From: DAOPJM01 sp964490325
GTDB lineage: Bacteria; Bacillota; Clostridia; Christensenellales; CAG-138
Reading direction: 5' to 3'
DNA length: 57,948 nucleotides
Assembly (NCBI GenBank): GCA_964490325.1
Contig: CAZBBX010000012.1
Coordinates: 1 to 57,948 of the forward strand
Part shown: piece after piece, positions 8,663 to 19,300 of the stretch
Layout of the letters: each line of letters begins with the position of its first letter
How positions within the stretch are numbered: position 1 is the first letter of the stretch
Notes under the pieces: generated by a model
Seen by the model: the letters and a program-made list of their open reading frames with translations, nothing else
What the model was told of the DNA's origin: nothing
The model's database searches: none
Translations under genes and position numbers: made by a program

Positions 8663-9719
8663 CTATTCCTTTTCAAATTGCATCGTCACGCCCCGAGGCA
8701 GCTTTGCGGTCTTTAGGACGGCGGAACGATCGCCGCGTACGCTGATGCAGCATAGGCTTTCGCAGCCCGTAAAGGCGTCGTTTTCGATGCGCTGCACACT
8801 TTCGGGAAGGCTGACGGAACGCAGGGACATACAGCCGCAAAACGCGTTCTCCCGAATGCACGCAACGGGGTAGCCTCCCAGCTTGTCGGGAACGCGCACG
8901 GCCTGTTCGTCTCCCTTATAGCGCTCCACGCAGGCGACGCCCTCCGCAAAGGAATAGTAGAAGCTGCCGTTATAGCGCAGTTCACGGGATGAAGGGGGGC
9001 TTACCGCATACAGGGGGCGCTTTGCTTCCCCACAGAGCGTTTCCCCCGCCGTGTCGGAGGCGCTGCGCGTGACGGGAGCGGTTCTTGGCTCGGGGCTCTT
9101 GCTTTGCGGCGTACTGTTGGGCATTTGCAGCGGCACGGACGGCTGCTCCTCGGTATTGCATTTGTGGTGCGTGTACAGCGGGGTGAGCGGCAGCTCGTCT
9201 ATCTGCTCGGACGGCNNNNNNNNNNNNNNNNNNNNNNNNNNNNNNNNNNNNNNNNNNNNNNNNNNNNNNNNNNNNNNNNNNNNNNNNNNNNNNNNNNNNN
9301 NNNNNNNNNNNNNNNTGCTCCTCGGTATACCACTTGTGAGGCGCTTGCAGCGGCACGGACGGCTGCTCCTCGGTATTGCATTTGTGGTGCGCGTACAGCG
9401 GCGTGAGCGGCAGCTCGTCTATCTGCTCGGACGGCTGCTCCTCGGTATACCACTTGTGAGGCGCTTGCAGCGGCACGGACGGCTGCTCCTGCCCGCGTTC
9501 GTCCGCCTGCTCGGCAAGCAGCGACGCAAGCACGGGGTTCTCCCTGTCGGTTTGCTGTGCAGTCACAGCGTCTTGCTGTTCCTTGCGGATCTTCTTCTTG
9601 GCAAGGATGACGAGGATGAGCACGATCACGCCAAGGGTCGCGCAAAACGCGCTCTTTAGGACGACGCCCAGCAGGATCAGCAGGATCCCCGCTGTCAGTG
9701 CAAGGTTCAAGCCCTTCAT
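8663..9719 (-). CDS. Membrane protein with 40-residue repeats and a BspA-like LRR domain (interrupted by assembly gap)
   Basis: One gene read through the 100-N placeholder. The N-terminus (MKGLNLALTAGILLILLGVV...LGVIVLILVILAKKK) gives two membrane segments. A region of 120-bp (40-residue) repeats alternates HKWYTEEQPSEQIDELPLTP and HKCNTEEQPSVPLQ. After the gap the frame seen at 8663-9136 continues the same repeat, then residues with the LRR_5 pattern follow (VACIRENAFCGCMSLRSVSLP, RIENDAFTGCESL), as in BspA-like surface proteins. Because the gap size is arbitrary, the true length and frame across it are unknown. ATG at 9719 follows GGGAGGGG, 19 bp after mnmE. Confidence 0.7.
9137..9500 (-). 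repeat. 120-bp in-gene tandem repeats spanning the gap
   Basis: The sequence starting TGCTCCTCGGTATACCAC at 9316 recurs at 9436, giving a 120-bp period. A matching unit lies left of the gap at about 9137-9215. Each unit encodes 40 residues with a WYT half and a CNT half. The repeat explains why the assembly broke here. Confidence 0.85.
9216..9315. other. Assembly gap (100 N)
   Basis: Exactly 100 undetermined bases, a common placeholder for a gap of unknown size, inside 120-bp repeats. The number of repeat copies in the genome cannot be read from this window. Confidence 0.98.
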
Positions 9720-9737
9720 CTTGCTCCCCTCCCTGTC

Positions 9738-11066
9738 CTATTTTCCCACGCAAAAATCCGCAAAGATGCGGTCGAGCACCGCCGCGTCCACGTCCCTTCC
9801 GCTGATGCTGCCCAGGCTGTGCAGCGCCTCGCCGATGTCCGTGGCTACGGCATCCAAGTCCTGCGCCTTGCCTGCGTCGGTCAGCGCCTGCTCCGCCTGC
9901 TGCAGCGCGTGGAGCTGGCGTTCGTTGACGAGCCGCAGCCCATCGCCGCAGGTCGGCAATACGCAGGTCGGAATCCGCCGCCTAAGCTCCTCTAAGCCCT
10001 CGCCCGACGCTGCGGACACGCAAAGGTCGACGCGGGGATCCAAGCACGCGTTGTCAGCACGGCTCTGCCCCGCAAAAAGATCCATCTTGTTTGCCAGCAC
10101 CAAGCGCTTGCTTGCCGCCGTTTCGCTAAGCAGCGCCTCATCCGCTTGTGTGAGCCGCACACTGCCGTCCAGCACGAGCAGGATCAGATCTGCCCGCTCC
10201 ATGGCGGCTCGCGCCCGATCCACGCCGATGCGCTCCGCCTCCTCCGTCGTCTCTCGTAAGCCTGCCGTGTCGATGAGGCGGACGGGATAGCCGCTTATCG
10301 TGCAGCGCTCGTCGATCAGATCGCGGGTCGTGCCTGCCGTGGTGGTCACAATGGCGCGTTCCTCGCCAAGCAATGCGTTGAGCAGCGAGGATTTGCCAAC
10401 GTTGGGTCTGCCTGCGATGACCACGCGCAGCCCCTCCTTGAGATAGCGCGTGCCGCGCCCCTCCAGGATCAGCTGCTGCACCGCTTTTTTCGCTGCATTC
10501 AGCTGTATGGGCAGCATCGCGTATGCGTCCGCCTCCGCCTCGTCGGGATAGTCGATGGCTGCGTCCAGTGCCGCAAGCGCGCCGGTGAGCAAGTCCTCGA
10601 TCTTTTCTGTGCTGTCCGACAGCCCGCCGCCAAGCTGCTCCAAGGCGGCCTTTCTGCTCTGCTCCGCCTGCGCGTTGATCAGCTCCATCACCGCTTCGGC
10701 CTCCGACAGATCCATTTTGCCGTTGAGAAACGCTCTCTTTGTGAACTCGCCCGCCTGCGCGGGACGGCTTCCCGTTTGCGACAGCGCCTTTAGCAGGGCG
10801 TTGACCGTGGCAGCGCCGCCGTGCACGTGCAGCTCCAGCATGTCCTCGCCCGTGTAGCTGTGCGGCGCTTTGAAGAAAACGGCCATGCCCCGATCCAGCG
10901 TCTCCCCGTTCCACGCGATGCGCACGGGCAGCAGACATTGCGCCCGCTCCGTCAGATCCCGCGAAAGAAGGGCGTCCGCCGCCGCCTTTGTATTTGGCCC
11001 CGACACGCGCAGTATGGCGATCGCGCCGCCGATGGCGGTCGAGGGTGCATAGATCGTTTCCGTCAT
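9738..11066 (-). CDS. mnmE: tRNA modification GTPase MnmE
   Basis: A 442-residue GTPase that, with MnmG, modifies the wobble uridine (cmnm5U34). The N-terminal tetrahydrofolate-binding domain starts with TIYAPSTAIGGAIAILRVSG. The G domain has GRPNVGKSSLL (about 220), TAGTTRD, DTAGLRET and NKMD. The protein ends CVGK, the C-terminal cysteine motif of active MnmE. It lies in the conserved jag-mnmE order; mnmG, which often follows, is absent and replaced by the repeat protein gene. Confidence 0.97.
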   Translation of the reverse strand: MTETIYAPSTAIGGAIAILRVSGPNTKAAADALLSRDLTERAQCLLPVRIAWNGETLDRGMAVFFKAPHSYTGEDMLELHVHGGAATVNALLKALSQTGSRPAQAGEFTKRAFLNGKMDLSEAEAVMELINAQAEQSRKAALEQLGGGLSDSTEKIEDLLTGALAALDAAIDYPDEAEADAYAMLPIQLNAAKKAVQQLILEGRGTRYLKEGLRVVIAGRPNVGKSSLLNALLGEERAIVTTTAGTTRDLIDERCTISGYPVRLIDTAGLRETTEEAERIGVDRARAAMERADLILLVLDGSVRLTQADEALLSETAASKRLVLANKMDLFAGQSRADNACLDPRVDLCVSAASGEGLEELRRRIPTCVLPTCGDGLRLVNERQLHALQQAEQALTDAGKAQDLDAVATDIGEALHSLGSISGRDVDAAVLDRIFADFCVGK

Positions 11067-11159
11067 TTTACTCCCATATACAGCGCCGCCCGCCCCGCTC
11101 GGACCCGTTTTTAGCGGTGTTGTCGAGACGCGGCGGGCAGTATGCTGCTCTTAAAATAT

Positions 11160-11996
11160 TTATCGTTCCGGAGTGATGATCACGCGGCGGTTGGGTTCCT
11201 CGCCCTCGCTGTGCGTCGTGACCCCGCGGAAGCCCTGCAGCGCGGAATGCAGTACGCGGCGCTCATAGGGATTCATCGGCTCCATCGCCATGGGGCGGTT
11301 GGTCTTGACCACGCGTGCCGCGCTGCGGCGCGCCATGCTGCGCAGAGCGTCCTCGCGGCGGGCGCGATAGCCCTCGGTGTCCACCGTGACGCGAACCATG
11401 CCCGTTTCCTTGCGATTGCGGTTGGCGTACAGGGAAACGATGTACTGCAGCGCATCCAGCGTGTCGCCATGCCTGCCGATGAGCAGGCCGTCGGTGCCGC
11501 TTTCGATGTTCAGGCGCAGTCCGCCGTCCATCTCTGCCGCAAGCACAGTCCCCTCGATCTGCATCTTGCCAAGCAGCTGCTGCAAAAAGATCGCCGTCTC
11601 GTTGCTCTCTGCCAGTTCCTTTGTGTACGGGATGGGCTCTAAGGTACTCTGCTCCGCTTCACGCGGCTGCTCGCTGCGTGCGGGGCGCTCCCTGCGCTCA
11701 CCCTCTCTGCGGGGCGGACGTGCATCGCGGCTGTCACTGTCCCTGCGGGGACGGTCATCGTCGCGGCGCTCACGCTTGGGGGCGTCGCTGCGCGCCATCT
11801 CTTTGAAATCCGGCACCGTGGCGATCTCGCGCTCCGTCAGGCGAACGACCGCCTTCTTGGCGCCCAGACCGAAAAGTCCCTTGCTCTCGTGCTGAACGGT
11901 CTCGATCTCCACCTGATCGATGGTCACATTCATTTCGTTGAGACCGGCGAAGATGGCTTCATCCACCGTTCTTCCCGTAAACTCCATACTCCTCAT
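11160..11996 (-). CDS. jag: Jag (SpoIIIJ-associated) RNA-binding protein
   Basis: A 278-residue protein. The Jag_N domain (MRSMEFTGRTVDEAIFAGL, residues 1-50) is followed by an Arg/Asp/Glu-rich disordered linker (about 70-115). A KH domain (LLIGRHGDTLDALQYIVSL) and an R3H domain (MNPYERRVLHSAL...VTTHSEGEEPNRRVII) follow. Jag is an RNA-binding partner encoded with YidC in Firmicutes. The start overlaps the yidC stop by 4 bp, indicating coupled translation. Confidence 0.95.
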   Translation of the reverse strand: MRSMEFTGRTVDEAIFAGLNEMNVTIDQVEIETVQHESKGLFGLGAKKAVVRLTEREIATVPDFKEMARSDAPKRERRDDDRPRRDSDSRDARPPRREGERRERPARSEQPREAEQSTLEPIPYTKELAESNETAIFLQQLLGKMQIEGTVLAAEMDGGLRLNIESGTDGLLIGRHGDTLDALQYIVSLYANRNRKETGMVRVTVDTEGYRARREDALRSMARRSAARVVKTNRPMAMEPMNPYERRVLHSALQGFRGVTTHSEGEEPNRRVIITPER

Positions 11997-13051
11997 GCTT
12001 TTATAACCTCTTTCTTATTGGGCGAGCCGTCCTTCGGCTTTTTTAACATCGTGTGGTTGAGTATCAAGGTGACGATCAGCGAGAAGCCGTAGCTGAAGAT
12101 CAGGTACAGCGAGAAGGTCGCGTTCTGGCTCCAGCAGATGAACGCCATGAAAAACGGCATGACGTACATCATGATCTTACCCGTGTTGGGCTGACCCTCG
12201 GCAGGCGCCGGCGTGTTCTTGGTGGTGAGCCACATGGACAGGAAGGATATGCCGCCCGCCAAGATCGGCAGGATGGCGTAGCCGTTGACCAGTCCGTCGT
12301 ACTGGGAAACGCAGCCCGACACAAGTTGATCGTAGGCGGCAATGAAATTGCTGCTGTCTGCGGCGTACTCCATGACGCCGGTGCTTGCATTTTGGACGTA
12401 GAAGCCCATGTTCACAAGCAATTCGGTCAGCTCCTGTTGATGCTCTTGGAAATAAAGGAAGTTTTCGATGTTGGTGGCAGCGTTGCAGCCGCCGCAGCCC
12501 GTGCCGGCGGCGCCTGTGAACATCGTCCAAAACTCCGAGCCGCTCATCAGCACGGAGGCGGACAGGTTGTCAGGCCGCCAAATGTTGACGATCCAAAGGC
12601 ACTTGTAGCTGTTGAACATCTCAACGCCTGCCTCGGGATCCTTGCTCAGCGTGAGCAGCAGCTCCAGCACCGTCTCGTTCGACCAGGCGCGGAACGCGGA
12701 AAAGAACATGAAAAACAGCGGCCACATGACCAGCATCGGAAGACAGCCGCCCAGCGTGCTCACGCCGCGGCTCTTCATCAGCTTGCGCTGCTCAACGTTC
12801 AGCCGCTGCGGATCGCTGCCGTACTTTTTTTGAAGCTTTTGCAGATCGGGTTGGACGTCCTGCATCTTGATGGAGGACTTTCGCGAAGCGATGTCTGAAA
12901 AGACCGTGATGGCCTTGATCGCCAGCGTCGCAAGGAAGATCGTCAGCAGAGCTACATAGCCGATCTGCCAGCCCGTGCTCGACTCGATGGCGTTGTACAG
13001 CCAACGCATTCCGAGAAAGAGCCACTTGGTCACGAAGAACATGGAATTCAA
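11993..13051 (-). CDS. yidC: YidC/Oxa1 membrane protein insertase
   Basis: A 352-residue insertase for membrane proteins. The core has KITVFSDIASRKSSIKMQDVQPDLQKLQKKYG in the cytoplasmic hairpin and a GGCLPMLVMWPLFFMFF segment. A loop of roughly 100 residues, with three cysteines around GTGCGGC, separates this from the following LPILAGGISFLSMWL helix and is longer than usual. The C-terminal helices end in NHTMLKKPKDGSPNKK. There is no obvious lipobox. Gene order yidD-yidC-jag supports the call. Confidence 0.93.
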   Translation of the reverse strand: MNSMFFVTKWLFLGMRWLYNAIESSTGWQIGYVALLTIFLATLAIKAITVFSDIASRKSSIKMQDVQPDLQKLQKKYGSDPQRLNVEQRKLMKSRGVSTLGGCLPMLVMWPLFFMFFSAFRAWSNETVLELLLTLSKDPEAGVEMFNSYKCLWIVNIWRPDNLSASVLMSGSEFWTMFTGAAGTGCGGCNAATNIENFLYFQEHQQELTELLVNMGFYVQNASTGVMEYAADSSNFIAAYDQLVSGCVSQYDGLVNGYAILPILAGGISFLSMWLTTKNTPAPAEGQPNTGKIMMYVMPFFMAFICWSQNATFSLYLIFSYGFSLIVTLILNHTMLKKPKDGSPNKKEVIKA

Positions 13052-13087
13052 AGTCGTTCTCTCCTTATGGTGAGGTTGTAAGCCCTC

Positions 13088-13297
13088 CTAAGGGACGGGA
13101 TCGTATCCGCCCTTGCTGAAGGGATTGCAACGCAGGATACGCCATATCGCAAGGCCGCTGCCTACGAGCGCGCCATGCTTTTCGATGGCTTCGAGTGCGT
13201 ACTTGGAGCAGGACGGCGTAAAGCGGCAGCTATTAGGCAGATACGGGGAAATGTATTTGCGATAGCCGCGGATCAACGCCATTAAAAGACGCTTCAT
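13088..13297 (-). CDS. yidD: Membrane protein insertion efficiency factor YidD
   Basis: A 69-residue protein matching YidD along its length: ALIRGYRKYISPYLPNSCRF, TPSCSKYALEAIEKHG and NPFSKGGYDPVP, with the conserved cysteines. It starts inside the rnpA stop (4-bp overlap) and lies just ahead of yidC, whose function it assists. Confidence 0.96.
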   Translation of the reverse strand: MKRLLMALIRGYRKYISPYLPNSCRFTPSCSKYALEAIEKHGALVGSGLAIWRILRCNPFSKGGYDPVP

Positions 13298-13641
13298 AGG
13301 TCCCTCTCCTTGAATAGTCCCGCATGCTGCAAGGATCTTCCCATGGCCGCGCTCAGCTCGACGAAGGGTGCGTCAAGGGAGCTTTCCCGCGCAACGAAGA
13401 TCAGGTTGTAACCCGCCTTTACCTGCGGTAAAAAAGGAGTAAAGCAAGCGCGCAAACGGCGCTTGCAGCGATTGCGTCGGACGCTGTTGCCGATTTTTTT
13501 GGAAACGGAGAAGCCCACCTGCACCTTGTTCAGTCGGTTCCGTGCGAATATAAGCGTAAAATGCCTTCCGCCGCAGGGCTTACCGACCCGATAGGTGTAG
13601 TGAAATTCCTTGTGCCGTTTCAAAGAGTTCTCACGGTTCAC
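13294..13641 (-). CDS. rnpA: Ribonuclease P protein component
   Basis: A 115-residue basic protein that assists RNase P RNA in tRNA 5'-end maturation. The family stretch KIGNSVRRNRCKRRLRACF carries the RNR motif, and FTLIFARN and YNLIFVARESS match the fold. The frame is open far upstream, but homologues begin near NRENSLKRHKEF. I therefore place the start at the GTG at 13641, with a G-rich stretch just upstream; the ATG at 13653 is an alternative. Confidence 0.93.
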   Translation of the reverse strand: MNRENSLKRHKEFHYTYRVGKPCGGRHFTLIFARNRLNKVQVGFSVSKKIGNSVRRNRCKRRLRACFTPFLPQVKAGYNLIFVARESSLDAPFVELSAAMGRSLQHAGLFKERDL

Positions 13642-13752
13642 GCAAGCCCCCATATAGCAACACGCGGCAGGCAAAGCCTGCCGCAAGCGCCTCATACCTG
13701 TTGTTCCTGCGCCGCTGACGATCGTTGACAAGGCGGCGCATCCATACGAAAA

Positions 13753-13887
13753 CTAAGCGCTCAGCTTCTTGCGGCCACGAGCGCGTCTGCGCTTGATGAC
13801 GTTCCTGCCATCGGCAGAACTCATACGCTTACGAAAGCCATGCACCTTACTGCGCTGCCTTTTCTTAGGTTGATACGTACGAACCAT
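13753..13887 (-). CDS. rpmH: 50S ribosomal protein L34
   Basis: A 44-residue protein reading MVRTYQPKKRQRSKVHGF through to RARGRKKLSA, a full match to L34 with its usual Arg/Lys-rich body. The ATG is at 13887, behind AAAAGAGGTG. It heads the rpmH-rnpA-yidD-yidC-jag-mnmE block, driven by a consensus promoter 63 bp upstream. Confidence 0.98.
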   Translation of the reverse strand: MVRTYQPKKRQRSKVHGFRKRMSSADGRNVIKRRRARGRKKLSA

Positions 13888-13949
13888 CCCTTACACCTCT
13901 TTTCGTAACTATGTTTCAATGGCGCTAAACACCAAATTAAGCCTTGATT

Positions 13950-13978
13950 ATTATAGAGGAACGCCGTCGAACTGTCAA
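13950..13978 (-). promoter_or_regulatory. Consensus sigma-A promoter of the rpmH operon
   Basis: On the minus strand TTGACA (13973-13978) and TATAAT (13950-13955) are exactly 17 bases apart, a perfect consensus, as expected for a ribosomal-protein operon. A CTGCAGCAC/GTGCTGCAG stem (about 13994-14016) lies just upstream and may end carD transcription. Confidence 0.85.
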
Positions 13979-14041
13979 GGCTTTTTTCGACTTACTGCAG
14001 CACGGTGTGTGCTGCAGCCTGTTTTGCGCCAAGGAGGGCTA

Positions 14042-14515
14042 TTACGCTTCGCCCACCAAGACCATAAATTCGTTCTCGTCCCGTCCCGTGGACGCTGCAA
14101 GCTCCGCCACCAGGACCTGCCGCGCCGTTAGATACATCTTGCGCTCACCTGCGGACAGGCCGCGTCCCCGATCCCTTTGCATCAGGCACTTGACCACCCC
14201 CGCCACGGTGAAGATATCGCCGCCGCGCAGCTTGTCGAGGTTCTCGCGATACCGTTGGTTCCAGTTGTCGCTCTCCTGCGCGGCTTCGCCGTCCTTTAGA
14301 TATTCAACAACGCGTTCGCAGGTCTGCGCATCCACCAGACGCCTAAGCCCCACGCACTCCGCATTTTGTATAGGTACCAGCGCCGTCATGCGACCGATCA
14401 AAAATCGCAGGCGGTAATACTCTGCTTTTTGGTTTAGGATGGTCTGCTCCTCTATGGCTTCCACTACGCCGACGCCATGCATCGGGTAGCAGACGAGTTC
14501 GCCGATCTCAAACAC
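14042..14515 (-). CDS. CarD/CdnL-family transcription regulator
   Basis: A 157-residue protein. The N-terminal CarD/TRCF RNA-polymerase-binding domain reads FEIGELVCYPMHGVGVVEAI and continues to about residue 60. A helical C-terminal part follows (RENLDKLRGGDIFTVAGVVKCL, LSAGERKMYLTARQVLVAEL) as in CdnL. These proteins bind the polymerase beta subunit and stabilise promoter complexes, notably at rRNA promoters. ATG follows AAAGGGAG, with two promoters upstream. Confidence 0.92.
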   Translation of the reverse strand: MFEIGELVCYPMHGVGVVEAIEEQTILNQKAEYYRLRFLIGRMTALVPIQNAECVGLRRLVDAQTCERVVEYLKDGEAAQESDNWNQRYRENLDKLRGGDIFTVAGVVKCLMQRDRGRGLSAGERKMYLTARQVLVAELAASTGRDENEFMVLVGEA

Positions 14516-14544
14516 TGCAAGTCTCCCTTTCTATCGTTGCTTCC

Positions 14545-14574
14545 ATTATACCTGACGAAAGGGTCTCGTGTCAA
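14545..14574 (-). promoter_or_regulatory. carD promoter, proximal
   Basis: TTGACA (14569-14574) and TATAAT (14545-14550) on the minus strand, 18-base spacer, about 30 bp before the start codon. Confidence 0.7.
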
Positions 14575-14585
14575 GTAAATTTATT

Positions 14586-14614
14586 AGAATATCACATCGA
14601 TTTTAGACTGTCAA
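14586..14614 (-). promoter_or_regulatory. carD promoter, distal
   Basis: TTGACA (14609-14614) and TATTCT (14586-14591) with a 17-base spacer, directly upstream of the proximal promoter. Tandem promoters suggest high or growth-linked expression. Confidence 0.6.
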
Positions 14615-14649
14615 GTATTATTTTTTCAACAAAAACGTGCCTTTGGTAC

Positions 14650-14680
14650 AAAAAAGCACCCGTTTTGCGGGGTGCTTTGC
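14650..14680 (-). terminator. metK terminator
   Basis: On the minus strand GCACCCCGCAAAACGGGTGC is followed by six T residues, 50 bp after the metK stop. Confidence 0.88.
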
Positions 14681-14730
14681 TGTACGAAACAGATGCCGTC
14701 GCTTCGCCGTGTCGATCCGATCGAAGTGCC

Positions 14731-15915
<1,185 letters not shown>

Positions 15916-15952
15916 GGTTCCTCTTTCCTCGCCTTGCATCGCGGTGATACAC

Positions 15953-16083
15953 ATAAAAAAGCTCATCCGTGGATGAGCCCGCGTTACGCTCATCTTTCAG
16001 CCGAAGCTGCGGGATTTGGCACCTTACATATTGCAGGTTGCCGGATGTCATAGGGCCCGTCCCTCGATCACTCTTGATAAGGC
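15953..16083 (-). promoter_or_regulatory. SAM-I (S-box) riboswitch controlling metK
   Basis: On the minus strand the aptamer runs from 16081 to 15989: CTTATCAAGAGTGATC, then GAGGGACGGGCCCTATGA, CCGGCAACC, AAGGTGCCAAATCC, GCAG and GAAAGATGAG, the S-box consensus in order. P1 pairs CTTATC with GATGAG. The 3' strand GATGAGC can instead pair with GCTCATC in the following terminator arm, forming an antiterminator. With SAM bound, P1 forms and the terminator stops transcription. Confidence 0.96.
15955..15979 (-). terminator. Riboswitch-controlled terminator of metK
   Basis: GCTCATCC pairs with GGATGAGC (15961-15978 on the plus strand) and a run of T follows on the minus strand. Its 5' arm is complementary to the 3' strand of the riboswitch P1 helix. 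Confidence 0.88.
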
Positions 16084-16102
16084 GATATTCAATTTACGCT
16101 GT

Positions 16103-16131
16103 ATCTTACCATTCTTCTTTTCATATTGCAA
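16103..16131 (-). promoter_or_regulatory. metK promoter
   Basis: On the minus strand TTGCAA (16126-16131) and TAAGAT (16103-16108), 17-base spacer, just ahead of the riboswitch. Confidence 0.65.
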
Positions 16132-16244
16132 GATAAAAAAGTTCCCGAGACTCGTTTTTTGTGCCAAGCTTGCACAAAGCCTCCGTTTTGTTACGAGATC
16201 CTGCAAGAATATGCAGTATTTGTACATATCTTTTCGTCAAACCC

Positions 16245-16273
16245 TTGACATAGGCTGAAATAAAAGGAATAAT
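16245..16273 (+). promoter_or_regulatory. Promoter of the dockerin-PHP gene
   Basis: TTGACA (16245-16250) and AATAAT (16268-16273), 17-base spacer. Downstream, TTTGAC (16286-16291) and GTCAAA (16299-16304) can pair and leave the Shine-Dalgarno GGAAGGA in the loop. Confidence 0.65.
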
Positions 16274-16309
16274 GAGGGTAAGTAATTTGACGGAAGGAGT
16301 CAAACAAAC

Positions 16310-19300
16310 ATGAAACATCTGCAAAGGATCACGGCATGGCTGCTCGCCCTTCTGCTGCTGACGGCGCTTGTACCCGCAGCGATCGCGTCAGCCGATGAAG
16401 GAACACGCGGCGTGCCTGCGGCACAGCTTGTCGCTAACTGGAACTACGGCGGCGCCTCGGGCAGCGTGGTGTACGCAAACGAGGGCGAACTGTTTTGGTC
16501 GGGCAAGCTGACGCTGGCAAGCGGTTCCTTCGGCACCTCCAAATCCAGCATGAAGACAACGGGCTGGAACAACGAGGGCCAGTCCCTGACCTTTGCGCTG
16601 TCGACCAAGGGCTTTTCGGGCATCACGCACAGCGCCATGGTCTGCGCCTCCAACACGGGACCCAAGTACATGACCGTGCAGTACAGCCTTGACGGCACAA
16701 GCTTCACCGACTGCGGCAGCTTTGTGGTGACGAACACAGCTCTGAGCGCCGACCTTGACGGGCTGCAGCTGCCCGCAGCCGTTGACGATCAGGATCTTGT
16801 GTATATCCGCTGGATCTGCAGCAACCGCGAGACGAACTTTAAGGGCACGGGAGCGGTCGGCAGCGGCGGCACCTTCAACCTGACCGACTGCAGCTTCTTA
16901 GGTACGCCCGACGGCACTGCCCTTACCGTGACGGCAGAGCCTGCGGGCGGCAAGATCGCCTTGGGGGACGCCGTTGCCCTCAGCGCAAGCGAGAGCGGCT
17001 CGGCCATCTATTACCGCCCCTTCAGCAGGCTGGAGGACGGCTCCATCGACGATACCATCCCCTACACAACCTACGATCCCGCCGTCGGCCTTGTGTTTGA
17101 CGCGCTGCCTGCGACCGTCATGGTCTACGCCGTCAAGGGCGAGACCGTGGGACGCATCGCGGTGTTCAGCTACGAGCAGATCAAGGTCGCAACGCCCATC
17201 CCCAGCGAGTTTTCGGGCGGTATCGCGCCCAATAAGGCGATCTCGCTCAGCTGCGACACGCCGCTTGCCGACATCTACTACCTCCTCACCACCAAGGCGG
17301 GGACGGAAGACGAGCAGGTCGGCGCCGAGACCCTGTACACGGAGCCGCTGCGCTTCAGCGAGGAGCAGTTCCCCGTCACCTTGGTTACTTTTGCTAAGCG
17401 CGCAGGCTGCATCGACAGCGAAACGCTGACCGTGGAGTACACCAAAAAGCAGGTCGGCGGCGAGAAATTCTACTATGGCCAGCTGCACAGCCACACCAAC
17501 TTCTCGGACGGCAGCGGCACCCCTGCCGAAGCCTACGAGTATGCAAAGAACACGGCTGTGGACGTGGACTACCTGATCCTCACCGACCACAGCAACCGTC
17601 TGGACGAGGCGGGCAACCTTGGCACCATGGACGGCGCCAATTTGGGTACGATCTTTGAGGACGGCAAGACCAAGTGGGAGATCGCCAAGGCGCTTGCCAA
17701 GAGCTATACGGACGAGACCTTTGTGGCCGCCTATGGCTATGAGATGACCTGGAGCACCGCCTATGGTCACATCAACACCTTTGCAACGGAGGGCTTCGTC
17801 AGCCGAAACAACAGCCTCTACACCGGCGGCAACGCGGACGGGAGCAAGAACGGACTGGAGATGTACTACGAGCTGCTGACCCAGTATCCCGCCTCCATCA
17901 GCCAGTTTAACCACCCCGGCACGCTGTTCGGCTACTTTGACGACTTTGGCTACTACAGCCCCGCCTACGATGCGCAGGTCTGCCTCATCGAGGTGGGCAA
18001 CGGGCAGGGAGCCGTACGGAGCAGCAGCTACTGGCCCAGCTACAGCTACTATGACCGCGCCTTGGACAAGGGCTGGCACCTTGCGCCCACCAACGGGCAG
18101 GACAACCACGGCGGTTCTTGGGGCGACAGCAACACCTGCCGCACGGTCATTTGGACGAACGACTTCACCGAGGCGGGCCTGTATCAGGCGCTGCGCGAGA
18201 TGCGCACCTTTGCAACGGAGGACAGCAACGTTTCCTTTTATTATGAGGTCAACGGCGAGCCCTTCGGCTCCATTCTGGCGGGAGATCCCACGACGCTGGA
18301 CGTGAAGGTCGTTCTGTCCGATCCCGATGCAGGCGATCAGCGCGGCACGCTGTCCATCATCTCCAACGGGGGCAAGGCCGTGTACAGCGCCAACTACGAT
18401 CTTGGCGGCGGTGAGAAGGTCTTCACCTTCACCCTGAACGCAAACAACGATTACTACTACGCCCGCATCGATCAGGTGGACGGCGACATTGCCGTCACCG
18501 CCCCCGTTTGGGCGCACGAAGTGAACAAGCTGGGCATCGAAAAGCTCTCCATCGACAGCAGCCCCGCCATTGCGGGAGAAACGCTTGCTCTCAGCGCCTC
18601 GCTGTACAACTACGAGCAGCAGCCCTTTGCCATCACACAGGCCGTCTTTACGCTCACGCTGAACGGACAAAGCTATGTCGTCACGCAGAGCGGCGCACAG
18701 CTTGCGGCTTCCTCCATTGCAGGCGGCGGCAGCGCCGTGCTGCAGGCGGCCTTCACCCCCACCGCCGTAGGGCAGGCCACGCTGACGGCGCAGATCACGG
18801 GACGACTTGGCGAGGACACGCTGACGCTTACATCCACGACCGAATTTGCCGTCTTTGCCTCCGATGATGTGCTCAATGTGGTCATCGACAGCGGACACCA
18901 CAACCAGTATGTCAGCGGCGAGTACGCCAACTACTTGGGCGAATTTACCACCATGGTGGAGACGCTGAACGGCAGGGCGACCTTCCTGACGAGCGCCATC
19001 ACCGATGCGGCGCTCAGCAATTGCGACCTGCTGGTGCTGACCGTCTCCTACGCGGGAGGCGTGACCTATCCGTACGCGGCCGCGGAGCTGGACGCCATCT
19101 GCCGCTACGCGCAAAACGGCGGCAGCATTCTGCTGTGCGGCAAGGGCGACCGCAGCGAAACAGGCGAGATCGCTGCCGTGACCAATCAAAACCTGCTGCT
19201 GGAGGCCTTGGGCAGCGGTACGCGCTTCCGCACGGACACGCTGTATGACAACAGCAATTACGGCAGCGCGAACTATCAGGTCAAGTTCACCGCAAGCGAG

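Noticed and set aside
9216..9315. Frameshift between the two halves of the LRR membrane protein
   Set aside because: The change of frame coincides with a 100-N placeholder of arbitrary length, so it is not evidence for a mutation.
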